12,420 nucleotides of DNA from an uncultured Alphaproteobacteria bacterium (GTDB taxonomy: Bacteria; Pseudomonadota; Alphaproteobacteria; Rickettsiales; UBA1997): the NCBI GenBank assembly GCA_903858915.1, contig CAIOKL010000258.1, positions 1-12,420 of the forward strand, written 5' to 3'. Below the pieces are notes generated by a model that was not told the DNA's origin, did no database searches, and was given only the letters and a program-made list of their open reading frames with translations. Position numbers and translations under genes: made by a program. This document shows positions 1 to 7,412 of the stretch, in pieces. Each line of letters opens with the position of its first letter. The stretch's first letter is position 1.

Positions 1-66
1 AAGTTATTATCACGAAATTTATTTTTAAGTCAAATAATTTTTTTTAAATGCAAAATTTTTTGTATT

Positions 67-840
67 TTATTTTTGTAAAGCTGATTTTTTTGGCAATTTT
101 TTCATAATTTTTTCGATTAAAAAAAATGGCAAAGATAATAAAAAACAAATCAAAAAATAAAAAATAAGTGGAAAAATAATTCGTCCACGATTTTTTTCAA
201 TGCCATTAATTATTTTTTGTGAAGCCTTGGCGCTGTTCATCAAAAATGGCATGTAAAAATTATTAACCGCGGTCATTGGAGTTATAATATATCCAGGGCA
301 AACGATATTAACTTTTATGCCAAATTCCGCTAAATTGCCTCGCAAAGCTTCGCCATAAATTCTAATTGCGGATTTGCTGGCGCTATATGCCGGAGAGCTT
401 GGCAAAGAAACAAAACCCGCTAATGAAGAAATTAAAACAATTTGCCCAGCTTTTCTTAATTTCATTTTTTCAATTGCGGGCTGAATAATATTTAAAACGC
501 CATAAATATTGGTATCAAATATTTCTTTAACTTGAGCAAAGCTTTCGGTTCCAAGGGCTGTACCGCCTGAAATACCGGCATTGGCGATGATTAAATCGAG
601 GGCAAAATTTTCTTCAATTTCGGCGATATAATTTCGCGACGCAATTTCGTCTTTGACATCCAAAATTTTTAAGTAAATATTGGCATTTGAATTTTGACAA
701 AGATTTTTAGTTTCTTGTAAATTTTCAAAATTACGGGCGCATAAAAATAAATTTTGAGTTTTTTTTGAAAATTCAACAGCAAGCGCGCGACCAAGTCCAG
801 AGCTGGCTCCCGTTATTAAAACATTTTTAAATTTTGACAT
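67..840 (-). CDS. SDR-family NAD(P)-dependent oxidoreductase with C-terminal membrane segment
   Basis: This is a 257-residue classical short-chain dehydrogenase/reductase. The cofactor-binding glycine motif TGASSGLG lies at residues 10-17, the NAG motif at 87-89, the structural Asn at 111, the catalytic Ser near 138-139, and the YxxxK pair at Tyr152 and Lys156, followed by Pro-Gly at 182-183. The core is complete, so the enzyme is probably active, but the substrate cannot be read from the sequence. Residues 221-244 form a hydrophobic stretch ending in a lysine-rich tail, suggesting membrane association. The ATG at 840 is the only plausible start: an in-frame stop lies just upstream (856-858, complement) and the Rossmann motif begins at residue 10. 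It is transcribed away from tmk, with only base 841 between the two start codons, so its promoter must lie inside tmk. Family assignment is firm; specific function is unknown. Confidence 0.9.
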   Translation of the reverse strand: MSKFKNVLITGASSGLGRALAVEFSKKTQNLFLCARNFENLQETKNLCQNSNANIYLKILDVKDEIASRNYIAEIEENFALDLIIANAGISGGTALGTESFAQVKEIFDTNIYGVLNIIQPAIEKMKLRKAGQIVLISSLAGFVSLPSSPAYSASKSAIRIYGEALRGNLAEFGIKVNIVCPGYIITPMTAVNNFYMPFLMNSAKASQKIINGIEKNRGRIIFPLIFYFLICFLLSLPFFLIEKIMKKLPKKSALQK

Positions 841-841
841 A

Positions 842-1459
842 ATGAATAAAAATTTTCAATTTATTTCCTTTGAAGGAATTGAAGGTTGCGGTAAGTCAAC
901 CCAAGCTAAAAAACTTTATGAATATTTTTTATCAAAGCAAATAGATTGTTTGCTTACCCGTGAGCCGGGCGGATGTTTGGCGAGCGAAAAAATTCGCGCA
1001 ATTTTGCTTGACGAAGAAATTGATAAACTTTCGCCAACAAGTGAATTATTATTAAATTTTGCGGGACGGGTTGAGCATGTTGAAAAAGTTATTAAGCCAG
1101 CTTTAAAAAGTGGCAAAATTGTGATTTGCGATCGTTTTGTTGATTCAACTTTTGCATATCAGGGAAGCGCTATGGGCATAGCTTCGGAGATAATTGAAAA
1201 AATTCAAAAAATTGCTATTGGAGAATTTTTACCCGATATAACTTTTTTTATTAATGTTTCCGTTGAAGACGCTTTTGCCCGAATTTCAGCGCGCGGAAAT
1301 AATAATCGTTACGAAAAACTCGGTAATGAATTTCATCAAAAAGTTTATGCTGGATTTTTTGAATTGGCGAAAAAAAATTCTCGTATTAATATTGTTGACG
1401 GAACGCAAAATCAACAACAAGTTTTTCAAAAAATTTTAAATATTATTAATCAAAATTAA
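842..1459 (+). CDS. tmk: Thymidylate kinase (dTMP kinase)
   Basis: The product phosphorylates dTMP to dTDP with ATP, the step feeding dTTP synthesis in the cytoplasm. At 205 residues it has the usual family length. The P-loop GIEGCGKST lies at residues 12-20, the REPGG segment at 40-44, and the DRF nucleotide-binding motif at 97-99, followed by a DSTFAYQG substrate-loop segment. A lid-like stretch with Arg151, Arg156 and Glu158 precedes the family-typical EFHQKV at 163-168. The ATG at 842 is right because the conserved FISFEGIEG strand starts at residue 7. No Shine-Dalgarno sequence is visible, and the region upstream is the coding start of the divergent dehydrogenase. The stop lies 8 bp before mdh, so the two genes are probably cotranscribed. 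All key motifs are intact. Confidence 0.96.
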   Translation: MNKNFQFISFEGIEGCGKSTQAKKLYEYFLSKQIDCLLTREPGGCLASEKIRAILLDEEIDKLSPTSELLLNFAGRVEHVEKVIKPALKSGKIVICDRFVDSTFAYQGSAMGIASEIIEKIQKIAIGEFLPDITFFINVSVEDAFARISARGNNNRYEKLGNEFHQKVYAGFFELAKKNSRINIVDGTQNQQQVFQKILNIINQN

Positions 1460-1467
1460 TTTCTTTT

Positions 1468-2415
1468 ATGAGTAAAAAAAATAAAATTGCACTAGTTGGT
1501 GCGGGCAATATTGGTGGGACTCTAGCTCATTTGGCTGGTTTAAAAAATCTAGGCGATATTGTTTTGGTCGATGTTAATGACGGAGTTTCAAAAGGTAAGG
1601 CGTTGGATATAGCGCAATCCTCGGTGGTTGAAGGTTTCGACGCGCATATTTCTGCCGGAAATGATTTTTCTTTGATTGAAAATTCTGATGTTGTAATTGT
1701 AACCGCGGGAATTGCTCGTAAACCAGGAATGAGCCGTGATGATTTGCTCGCGACTAACACTTCAATTATAAAATCTGTTGCGGAAAATATTAAAAAATTT
1801 GCCCCACATGCTTTTGTAATTGTAATTACAAATCCACTCGATGCGATGGTTTATGTTATGCAAAAAGTTTCGGGTTTGCCAAAAAATAAAGTGGTCGGAA
1901 TGGCTGGCGTTCTTGACTCTTCGCGAATGTCATATTTTTTATCGCAAGAATTTAAAGTTTCGGTTGATAATGTTCATTCCTGCGTTTTGGGCGGTCATGG
2001 CGATACGATGGTGCCATTGGTGCGATATTCAACAATTGCCGGGATTCCAATTCCTGACATGATTAAAATGGGCTTTTCTTCGCAACAAAAAATCGATGAA
2101 ATTGTGCAAAGAACTCGCGATGGTGGAGCTGAAATTGTAAAATTGCTTGGCACCGGTTCGGCGTTTTACGCGCCCGCGACTTCGGCGATTGAAATGGCCG
2201 AAAGTTATTTATTCGATAAGCGCAAAATTTTACCGGTTGCCACTAATTTGCAAGGCGAATATGGTTTGAATGATTTATATATCGGAGTGCCGGCAATAAT
2301 CGGTAAAAATGGTGTTGAAAAAGTTATTGAATTGCAATTAACTTCTGAAGAAAAAATTATGTTTGATAATTCAGTGGACGCCGTTAAAAAGCTAGTCGCG
2401 GAAATAAAATTATAA
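1468..2415 (+). CDS. mdh: Malate dehydrogenase (LDH-like, NAD-dependent)
   Basis: The enzyme interconverts malate and oxaloacetate with NAD+/NADH in the TCA cycle. The 315-residue protein has the Rossmann motif GAGNIGG at residues 11-17 and Asp35 at the end of the second strand, which favours NAD over NADP. Substrate and catalytic residues fit: Arg84 and Arg90 flank the active-site loop (ARKPGMSR), Asn122 is in TNPLD, Asp150 and Arg153 are in LDSSR, and His177 is in GGHGD. Arg84 at the selectivity position is typical of malate rather than lactate dehydrogenases, which carry Gln. Length and motif order match the alphaproteobacterial LDH-like MDH group. In many alphaproteobacteria this gene sits with sucCD; here it lies between tmk (8 bp) and ftsI (29 bp). 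No Shine-Dalgarno sequence precedes the ATG. Confidence 0.96.
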   Translation: MSKKNKIALVGAGNIGGTLAHLAGLKNLGDIVLVDVNDGVSKGKALDIAQSSVVEGFDAHISAGNDFSLIENSDVVIVTAGIARKPGMSRDDLLATNTSIIKSVAENIKKFAPHAFVIVITNPLDAMVYVMQKVSGLPKNKVVGMAGVLDSSRMSYFLSQEFKVSVDNVHSCVLGGHGDTMVPLVRYSTIAGIPIPDMIKMGFSSQQKIDEIVQRTRDGGAEIVKLLGTGSAFYAPATSAIEMAESYLFDKRKILPVATNLQGEYGLNDLYIGVPAIIGKNGVEKVIELQLTSEEKIMFDNSVDAVKKLVAEIKL

Positions 2416-2444
2416 TTTTAATTTAATCATTTATTGCGACCAAA

Positions 2445-4019
2445 ATGCCCGATATTAAAATACAATTCGGAAGGCTTAAATTTATTTTTTTTCTGATATT
2501 ATTTATCTTTTTAATGATAATTTATCGAATGTTTTTTGTGGTTCTTACTCACGACAGAACTAATATTAAAAATATTTATGAGTCACGAAAAAATGTGAGA
2601 AGGGCTGATATATATGACCGAAATGGCGTTTTGGTCGCAACCGATTTGAAAACCAAATCTCTTTATGTAAGTTCAGTTTTAGTGCGCGATGCAAAATATG
2701 TCGCCGACTCTTTATCTAAAAGCTTTCCCGATTTAAAATACGAAGAAGTTTTAAAAAAAATTATCGAAGGAAAAAATAGTAAACATTGGATTTTAATTAG
2801 AAGAAATTTAACGCCTTCGCAAGTTGAAACTGTTGAGAAATTGCAAATTGCCGGATTGATTTTCGAAGATGATTTAATCCGCGTTTATCCACAAAAATCA
2901 ATTGCTAGTCATTATGTCGGGTTTGTGGATCTTGACAGAAAGGGCTTGTCGGGCATTGAAATGCAACATGATCGCAAATTGATGACGAGTCAAAATCTTT
3001 ATTTGGCGATGGATGTTCGCATTCAAGATATTTTATTTGATGAGTTGATGAAGGCGAAGGATGAGTTCCGCGCCAAAGCGGCTTCGGGGATTGTAATGAA
3101 TGTTAATAATGGCGAAATTTTGGCGATGGCTTCAATTCCATCTTTTGATGCAAATTTGCAAAGTGAAGCCTTGCCCGAACAGCGATTTAACATGGTTACG
3201 AGTGGTTCGTATGAACTTGGATCGGTGATGAAAATTTTTACAAATGGCGCCGCTTTCGAGCATAATTTAATAAATATGGAAGATGTTTATACGGTAAATG
3301 AGCCAATAAAATATGGCAGATTTTCGATTAAAGATCACGATAAATATGGCGATCAATTGACCGTCAAAGAAATTTTTGCTAAAAGCTCCAACATAGGAAC
3401 TGTAAAGATCGCGGAGAAATTGGGAATTTATAATCAAAAAGAATTTTTATCAAAATTTGGTTTTTTAAAAAAAGTCGAAGCAGATTTTCCGGGCCTAGGA
3501 AGAACAATTTATCCCAAAAATTGGCGAGAAATAAACTTGTTTACAATTTCTTATGGACATGGTATCGCATCGACTCCGCTTCATTTGGCTCTAGCGACTT
3601 CAGCGATTGTTAATGGCGGATATTTATATAAACCGTCATTTTTAAAACTTGAAAAAAATCCTGACCAACCCAAAAAATTAATCAATGATGAAACGGTGGA
3701 TAAAATGCGCAAAATGATGCGAAGCGTTGTCGAAGAAGGTACGGGAAAATATGCAAATATCGATGGATATGAAGTTGGTGGCAAAACTGGAACGGCGGAT
3801 CGTGCCGAATATGGTAGTTATAATGAAGGTCAAACCTTAGCTTCTTTTGTCGGAGTTTTTCCAATTTCAAACCCGAAATATTTGGTTTATGTAGTTTTTG
3901 ATAGGCCAAATTATGTATTCAACACGGCGGGCATGGTTGCAGCTCCCGCGGCGGGTCGAGTTATAAAAAATATCGCACCACTTTTGTCAATAAATGTTAA
4001 AAATTTCAACAAAAATTAA
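2445..4019 (+). CDS. ftsI: Peptidoglycan D,D-transpeptidase FtsI (PBP3-like, class B)
   Basis: This is a class B penicillin-binding protein that cross-links septal peptidoglycan in the division complex. The 524-residue protein has a short cytoplasmic start, one membrane segment at about residues 12-34, then the pedestal domain opening with RRADIYDRNG (52-61). The transpeptidase domain has all three signatures: SxxK with nucleophile Ser260 and Lys263, SxN at Ser314-Ser315-Asn316, and KTGT at 447-450. ELGSVMK around the nucleophile and the domain order fit FtsI better than PBP2/MrdA. It is slightly shorter than typical FtsI (about 560-590). It is not beside mraW, ftsL or murE, so the division-wall cluster is broken up here. 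Its stop overlaps by 4 bp the stop of the converging trmL. Retention of this gene implies a peptidoglycan septum. Confidence 0.9.
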   Translation: MPDIKIQFGRLKFIFFLILFIFLMIIYRMFFVVLTHDRTNIKNIYESRKNVRRADIYDRNGVLVATDLKTKSLYVSSVLVRDAKYVADSLSKSFPDLKYEEVLKKIIEGKNSKHWILIRRNLTPSQVETVEKLQIAGLIFEDDLIRVYPQKSIASHYVGFVDLDRKGLSGIEMQHDRKLMTSQNLYLAMDVRIQDILFDELMKAKDEFRAKAASGIVMNVNNGEILAMASIPSFDANLQSEALPEQRFNMVTSGSYELGSVMKIFTNGAAFEHNLINMEDVYTVNEPIKYGRFSIKDHDKYGDQLTVKEIFAKSSNIGTVKIAEKLGIYNQKEFLSKFGFLKKVEADFPGLGRTIYPKNWREINLFTISYGHGIASTPLHLALATSAIVNGGYLYKPSFLKLEKNPDQPKKLINDETVDKMRKMMRSVVEEGTGKYANIDGYEVGGKTGTADRAEYGSYNEGQTLASFVGVFPISNPKYLVYVVFDRPNYVFNTAGMVAAPAAGRVIKNIAPLLSINVKNFNKN

Positions 4020-4471
4020 TTCGAAATATCAAAGCTTGCTTTAGCTAAAAATATTCCGCAAGAAATTGCTAAATTTAATGATCTTTGGTTGTTTTTCATT
4101 TTAATTAAAAGTTTATGATGGGCTTTGGAGTGAATGAAATCAGGCGCTCCAGCGCTTTCTTTGCCAAATAAAATAAAATCATTATCTTTAAATTTAAACT
4201 CGTGGACTCCTTCTTGGGCTTTGGTTGAAGCCAATATAAGTCGCGCATTATTTTTTAAAATATTTTCATCATAAAAATTTTCAAAAGATGAGTGTCGGAC
4301 AATTTTAACTGAATCAATATAATCCATTGCCGATCTTTTTATTCTTTGTAAATCAAAAGGAAAGCCAAGTGGTTCTATCACATGAAATTCAGCATCGAAG
4401 CACGCGCAACAACGAATTATGGTTCCAACATTTCCAGCTATTTCCGGTTGGAATAAAACAATTTTTAACAT
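4016..4471 (-). CDS. trmL: tRNA (cytidine/uridine-34 2'-O)-methyltransferase, TrmL-like SPOUT enzyme
   Basis: The family uses S-adenosylmethionine to 2'-O-methylate the wobble nucleotide of certain tRNA-Leu species. From the ATG at 4471 the protein is 151 residues, close to the family norm of about 155. It starts MLKIVLFQPEIAGNVG, as TrmL proteins do. The SPOUT knot motifs are present: EPLGFP at 33-38, LFGKESAG at 101-108 with Glu105, and SLNLAISCGI at 131-140. The frame stays open to an earlier ATG at 4531, which would add 20 lysine/asparagine-rich residues unlike the family, so I prefer 4471. It converges on ftsI, and the two stop codons share the palindrome TTAA at 4016-4019, leaving no intergenic terminator. 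Upstream it faces the ferredoxin operon across about 200 bp. Confidence 0.9.
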   Translation of the reverse strand: MLKIVLFQPEIAGNVGTIIRCCACFDAEFHVIEPLGFPFDLQRIKRSAMDYIDSVKIVRHSSFENFYDENILKNNARLILASTKAQEGVHEFKFKDNDFILFGKESAGAPDFIHSKAHHKLLIKMKNNQRSLNLAISCGIFLAKASFDISN

Positions 4472-4574
4472 TTTGTAAAATTGATGTTTATTTTTAAAAT
4501 TATTTTTTTTATATTTTGTAAACAATTGCAAATTTACAACTATTAAAGTTTGTTTGATATTGTTTTTTAACAGT

Positions 4575-4608
4575 TTAGATTGTTTTATTTTAATCTAATA
4601 ATAATCTA
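4575..4608. promoter_or_regulatory. Possible operator: inverted and direct copies of a 7-mer upstream of the ferredoxin operon
   Basis: TTAGATT at 4575-4581 and AATCTAA at 4592-4598 form a perfect 7-bp inverted repeat with a 10-base spacer. TAATCTA occurs at 4591-4597 and again at 4602-4608, exactly 11 bp apart, about one helical turn. The group lies in the only sizeable gap between divergent genes (trmL and the ferredoxin operon), about 65 bp before the ferredoxin ATG. That would suit a regulator binding site. A TATATT at 4658-4663 is a possible -10 element for the downstream operon but has no convincing -35. In such AT-rich DNA short repeats arise easily, so this is a candidate only. Confidence 0.3.
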
Positions 4609-4672
4609 TTCAAAATAAGTTTTGTATTTTGAGTAAATTTTTTTTGCAAATTAATTTTATATTTTTATTTTG

Positions 4673-5014
4673 ATGTCAGAAAAAGTCAAAATCGTTTTCA
4701 TAGAAAAAGGAGAGACGAAAGAATTCGAAGTTCCGGTTGGATCTTCTGTTTTAGAAGTTGCGCATAACAACAATATTAACCTTGAGGGCGCCTGCGAAGG
4801 CTCTCTTGCTTGTTCCACTTGTCATGTGATTGTGGATAAGAAATTTTATGATAAATTAAATCCTCCTTCAGAAGATGAAGAAGATATGCTTGATTTAGCT
4901 TTTGGTTTAACTCCAACTTCAAGATTGGGTTGCCAAATAATAATGACCAAAGAGTTAGATGGGCTTACTTTAATAGTTCCCGACGAAACTCGTAATATTT
5001 CAATAAACAATTAA
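4673..5014 (+). CDS. fdx: [2Fe-2S] ferredoxin, adrenodoxin/Isc type
   Basis: This is a small electron carrier of the adrenodoxin class, usually serving iron-sulfur cluster assembly or mitochondrial-type redox chains. The 113-residue protein has the cluster ligands Cys41, Cys47 and Cys50 (CEGSLACSTC) and Cys87, with the family spacing C-x5-C-x2-C-x36-C. An acidic patch PSEDEEDMLD at 65-74 matches the partner-binding helix of this group. I chose the ATG at 4673; a TTG one codon earlier (4670) is also in frame but adds only one residue. It heads a collinear seven-gene run, with the next gene 15 bp downstream. In many proteobacteria the equivalent gene sits at the end of the isc operon after hscA; here no isc gene is adjacent. 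It could serve the CDGSH protein or other operon members, but that is inference. Confidence 0.93.
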   Translation: MSEKVKIVFIEKGETKEFEVPVGSSVLEVAHNNNINLEGACEGSLACSTCHVIVDKKFYDKLNPPSEDEEDMLDLAFGLTPTSRLGCQIIMTKELDGLTLIVPDETRNISINN

Positions 5015-5029
5015 ATAAACTCAAAAATT

Positions 5030-6538
5030 ATGAAAAAAAGTTTAATAATTAAATTAGCAATTGTTTTGGTAGTTTTAGTTCTATCATATTGCGTGTTTTG
5101 GTTTTTTAAAGCTGGTCAATCTGAAAAGCAAATCAATAAATTTATTGCCGACAACTCTTCTTATATCACGGCCGGAGAAATCTCCGTTTCTGGTTTCCCA
5201 ATTGCTCAAAAAATTGTGATATCTGATTTAAAAATCACCGTTCCAGTTAATTTAATTGCAAAAAGACAAATCATCATAAAGCAATTACAAGCTAACTCTG
5301 GAATATTTTCCAATGAATTTGTTGTTAACTTTACCGATGTAGTAAAAGTTCAAGATCTTGATAATTCTGGAGATATTTTTGATGTTGAGTTTGTTTCTCA
5401 ACCAGAAATACTCGTTTCTTTACTCGATGGCGCGATTTCAAAATTCCAATATAATGATGTTGGTTTTAAAGTTCTTGATGCCGAAAAAAATGTAGTTAAC
5501 GCAACTACCGGAACTTCTATTTTATCAGAAAATTCAGTTGATGAATCAGACAAACGCACTAACAAAATAAATATTTCTTTCAAAGATTTGGAAGGTTATA
5601 CCGTTATTGATTTTTATAAAAATCTCTTAGAGAAAAAAGTTATCGAAGGCATCAAAACCGAAGAAATTAAAGTTAACATCAACCCGGTTGCTATGCTTGA
5701 TCCTAATATTCAACAAATGCCTCCAATTTCTCCTGACCAATCTGGAGTTGTTCAGCCTAATATGATGGCGCCAGTTGTTGATCCATCGCAAGCTCCTGTC
5801 GTAACCAATACAGCTTCAACGATACCTCCAATTGACGGTAATGCTGCGGTTGCTCAAGCTCTTGCGAGTCAAAATGGTGGCAATCCAGTAGCGGTTCCAA
5901 CTGATGGTTCTAACCCAGCTCCAACTGCTAATGCTGATCTAAATAATCCACAACAAATTCCATCTCCTGATGCAATTGTGGAATCCGAAGTGTCCAAACA
6001 TAATGTTGTGATTGACATTGTTTTGACTTTAACTCCATCGGTTAAACAAGAACAAGGAGAAACTCCTCCAGTTGACCCAACTCAAGTTCAAGAATTGCCG
6101 GTTCAATATGTACAAAACATTAAAATTAATAATGTTGAGTTAAGCAACGCTTTATACAAAATCAACATTACTGGTGATGCAATTAGCGCTTCTGATGACA
6201 ATTATCCATCTGGCGGAATCACCGTGAAAGTTGAAAAAATTGCCAATCTTGTGGCGCATTTAAAAGGTCAATTCAAACAACTTTCTCAATCTAAGAAACC
6301 TACAGTTCCTTCGAACGGAGTTGATTTGACAAGTGAGCAAGCTCAACAAAATCAAGTTCAAAATTACGATATATTCTTAAACAATATATCTGAAAAATTG
6401 ACTGATGTTTCTAATGAAATAGCTTCAAAAAATTCTGTTTCAAAAGACAATGTCGCACAATTCGATGTTAGAAGAGAAAAAAATCTTGAATTCTTAATTA
6501 ACGAAGTTCCAGTGCGCGAAATAATTGGAAAATTCTAA
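5030..6538 (+). CDS. Membrane-anchored protein of unknown function with Pro/Gln/Asn-rich linker (possibly DUF2125-like)
   Basis: I do not recognise this 502-residue protein with confidence. Residues 4-26 form one hydrophobic segment after MKK, giving an N-terminal anchor or uncleaved signal with the rest in the periplasm. Residues 30-135 are beta-rich, with the phrase SVSGFPIAQKIVISDLKI (52-69) recalling the repeating beta pattern of alphaproteobacterial DUF2125 proteins. Residues 222-316 are low complexity, rich in Pro, Gln, Asn and Ala, and a shorter Pro-rich patch lies at 340-357. A second structured part follows (about 358-415), and the final 80 residues look helical. No catalytic motif or lipobox is visible. 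It sits 15 bp after the ferredoxin and its 3' end overlaps the first prmC codons. The linker codons favour GCT and CCA over the GCG/GCC seen in neighbours, which the repeat-like composition may explain. Confidence 0.75.
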   Translation: MKKSLIIKLAIVLVVLVLSYCVFWFFKAGQSEKQINKFIADNSSYITAGEISVSGFPIAQKIVISDLKITVPVNLIAKRQIIIKQLQANSGIFSNEFVVNFTDVVKVQDLDNSGDIFDVEFVSQPEILVSLLDGAISKFQYNDVGFKVLDAEKNVVNATTGTSILSENSVDESDKRTNKINISFKDLEGYTVIDFYKNLLEKKVIEGIKTEEIKVNINPVAMLDPNIQQMPPISPDQSGVVQPNMMAPVVDPSQAPVVTNTASTIPPIDGNAAVAQALASQNGGNPVAVPTDGSNPAPTANADLNNPQQIPSPDAIVESEVSKHNVVIDIVLTLTPSVKQEQGETPPVDPTQVQELPVQYVQNIKINNVELSNALYKINITGDAISASDDNYPSGGITVKVEKIANLVAHLKGQFKQLSQSKKPTVPSNGVDLTSEQAQQNQVQNYDIFLNNISEKLTDVSNEIASKNSVSKDNVAQFDVRREKNLEFLINEVPVREIIGKF

Positions 6539-7406
6539 AATTATTTCTCCAGAAGTGAATATTGAAAACGCTATTAAAGAGGCGGTTGAGATTCTTAAAA
6601 AGAACTCAATCGCCTCTGCTTTTTTGGAAGCGAGAATATTAATGTCTTTTGTCACCAATCTTTCCAGAGAGGATATTATTTTCAAGTCCGCCCACATCAA
6701 TCTTTCACAAGATCAAAAAGACAAATATTTAGAATTAATTCACAAGAGATCTAAAAAAATTCCCTTAGCGCATTTAACAAATAATCGCGAATTTTTTGCC
6801 AATAATTTTTATGTCGATGAAAATGTTCTCGATCCCCGACCCGATTCGGAGACAATGATTGAAATGATAATTAAAAAATATCAAAAAACCTCCTTTTTAA
6901 ATCTTTGCGAAATCGGTTGCGGTTCAGGATGCTTGATAATTTCGCTTCTAAAGCACTTTAAGGATTGGCGAGGATTAGGAGTTGATATTTCCAAGAAAGC
7001 TCTCGAAATTGCCCAAAAAAACGCCCAAAGCAACGAAGTTTTTTCAAAGATTGAATTTCTAGAATCAAATCTTTTTAAAAATTTTCAAGATAATCAGATT
7101 TTTGATATTATAATTTCCAATCCACCTTATATTCCAAGTGCCGATATTGAAAATTTACAAGACGAAGTTAGGCTTTTCGAGCCAAGAATCGCTCTTGATG
7201 GCGGTTGCGACGGTTTAGATTTTTATCGAAATATTGCCAATCGATCTCGAAAATTTTTGAAAAATAAAGGCAGTATTTTTTTAGAAATTGGTTATAATCA
7301 AAGCCAAGAAGTTGTGGATATTTTTGAAAAATCTAATTTTAAATTCATTAATTCCGCCAAAGATTTAAGCGGAATAATCCGCGTTTTGGAATTTGAAAAA
7401 ATATAA
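6525..7406 (+). CDS. prmC: Peptide chain release factor N5-glutamine methyltransferase
   Basis: PrmC methylates the glutamine of the GGQ motif in release factors RF1 and RF2, increasing peptide release. From the TTG at 6525 the protein is 293 residues. The N-terminal helical domain (about 12-75) has the family pattern EAVEILKKNSIASAFLEAR. The linker VLDPRPDSETMIE lies at 101-113, the SAM-binding EIGCGSGCL at 129-137, and the catalytic NPPY at 199-202. The start is uncertain: a stop lies immediately upstream (6522-6524), TTG 6525 overlaps the previous gene by 14 bp, and GTG at 6555 would remove ten residues while keeping the conserved domain. There is no ATG choice before the domain. Many alphaproteobacteria carry prmC beside prfA; here prfA is absent. 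panC follows after 6 bp. Confidence 0.93.
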   Translation: MENSKIISPEVNIENAIKEAVEILKKNSIASAFLEARILMSFVTNLSREDIIFKSAHINLSQDQKDKYLELIHKRSKKIPLAHLTNNREFFANNFYVDENVLDPRPDSETMIEMIIKKYQKTSFLNLCEIGCGSGCLIISLLKHFKDWRGLGVDISKKALEIAQKNAQSNEVFSKIEFLESNLFKNFQDNQIFDIIISNPPYIPSADIENLQDEVRLFEPRIALDGGCDGLDFYRNIANRSRKFLKNKGSIFLEIGYNQSQEVVDIFEKSNFKFINSAKDLSGIIRVLEFEKI

Positions 7407-7412
7407 AAATTT

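Noticed and set aside
1..66. AT-rich tail after the dehydrogenase stop, checked for a terminator or gene.
   Set aside because: Only A and T runs are visible, with a weak CAAAA/TTTTG pairing; no convincing stem and no coding pattern.
916..1116. Minus-strand frame inside tmk, and similar frames inside mdh, ftsI, panC and the ABC gene.
   Set aside because: They lie wholly within well-supported genes, show no family motif and have compositions expected of shadow frames.
4472..4531. Twenty-residue N-terminal extension of trmL from the ATG at 4531.
   Set aside because: The extension is Lys/Asn-rich and absent from the family; the conserved start MLKIVLFQPE begins at 4471.
5693..5977. The Pro/Gln-rich stretch as a tandem-repeat or phase-variable array.
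   Set aside because: No constant DNA repeat unit is seen; the similarity is compositional only.
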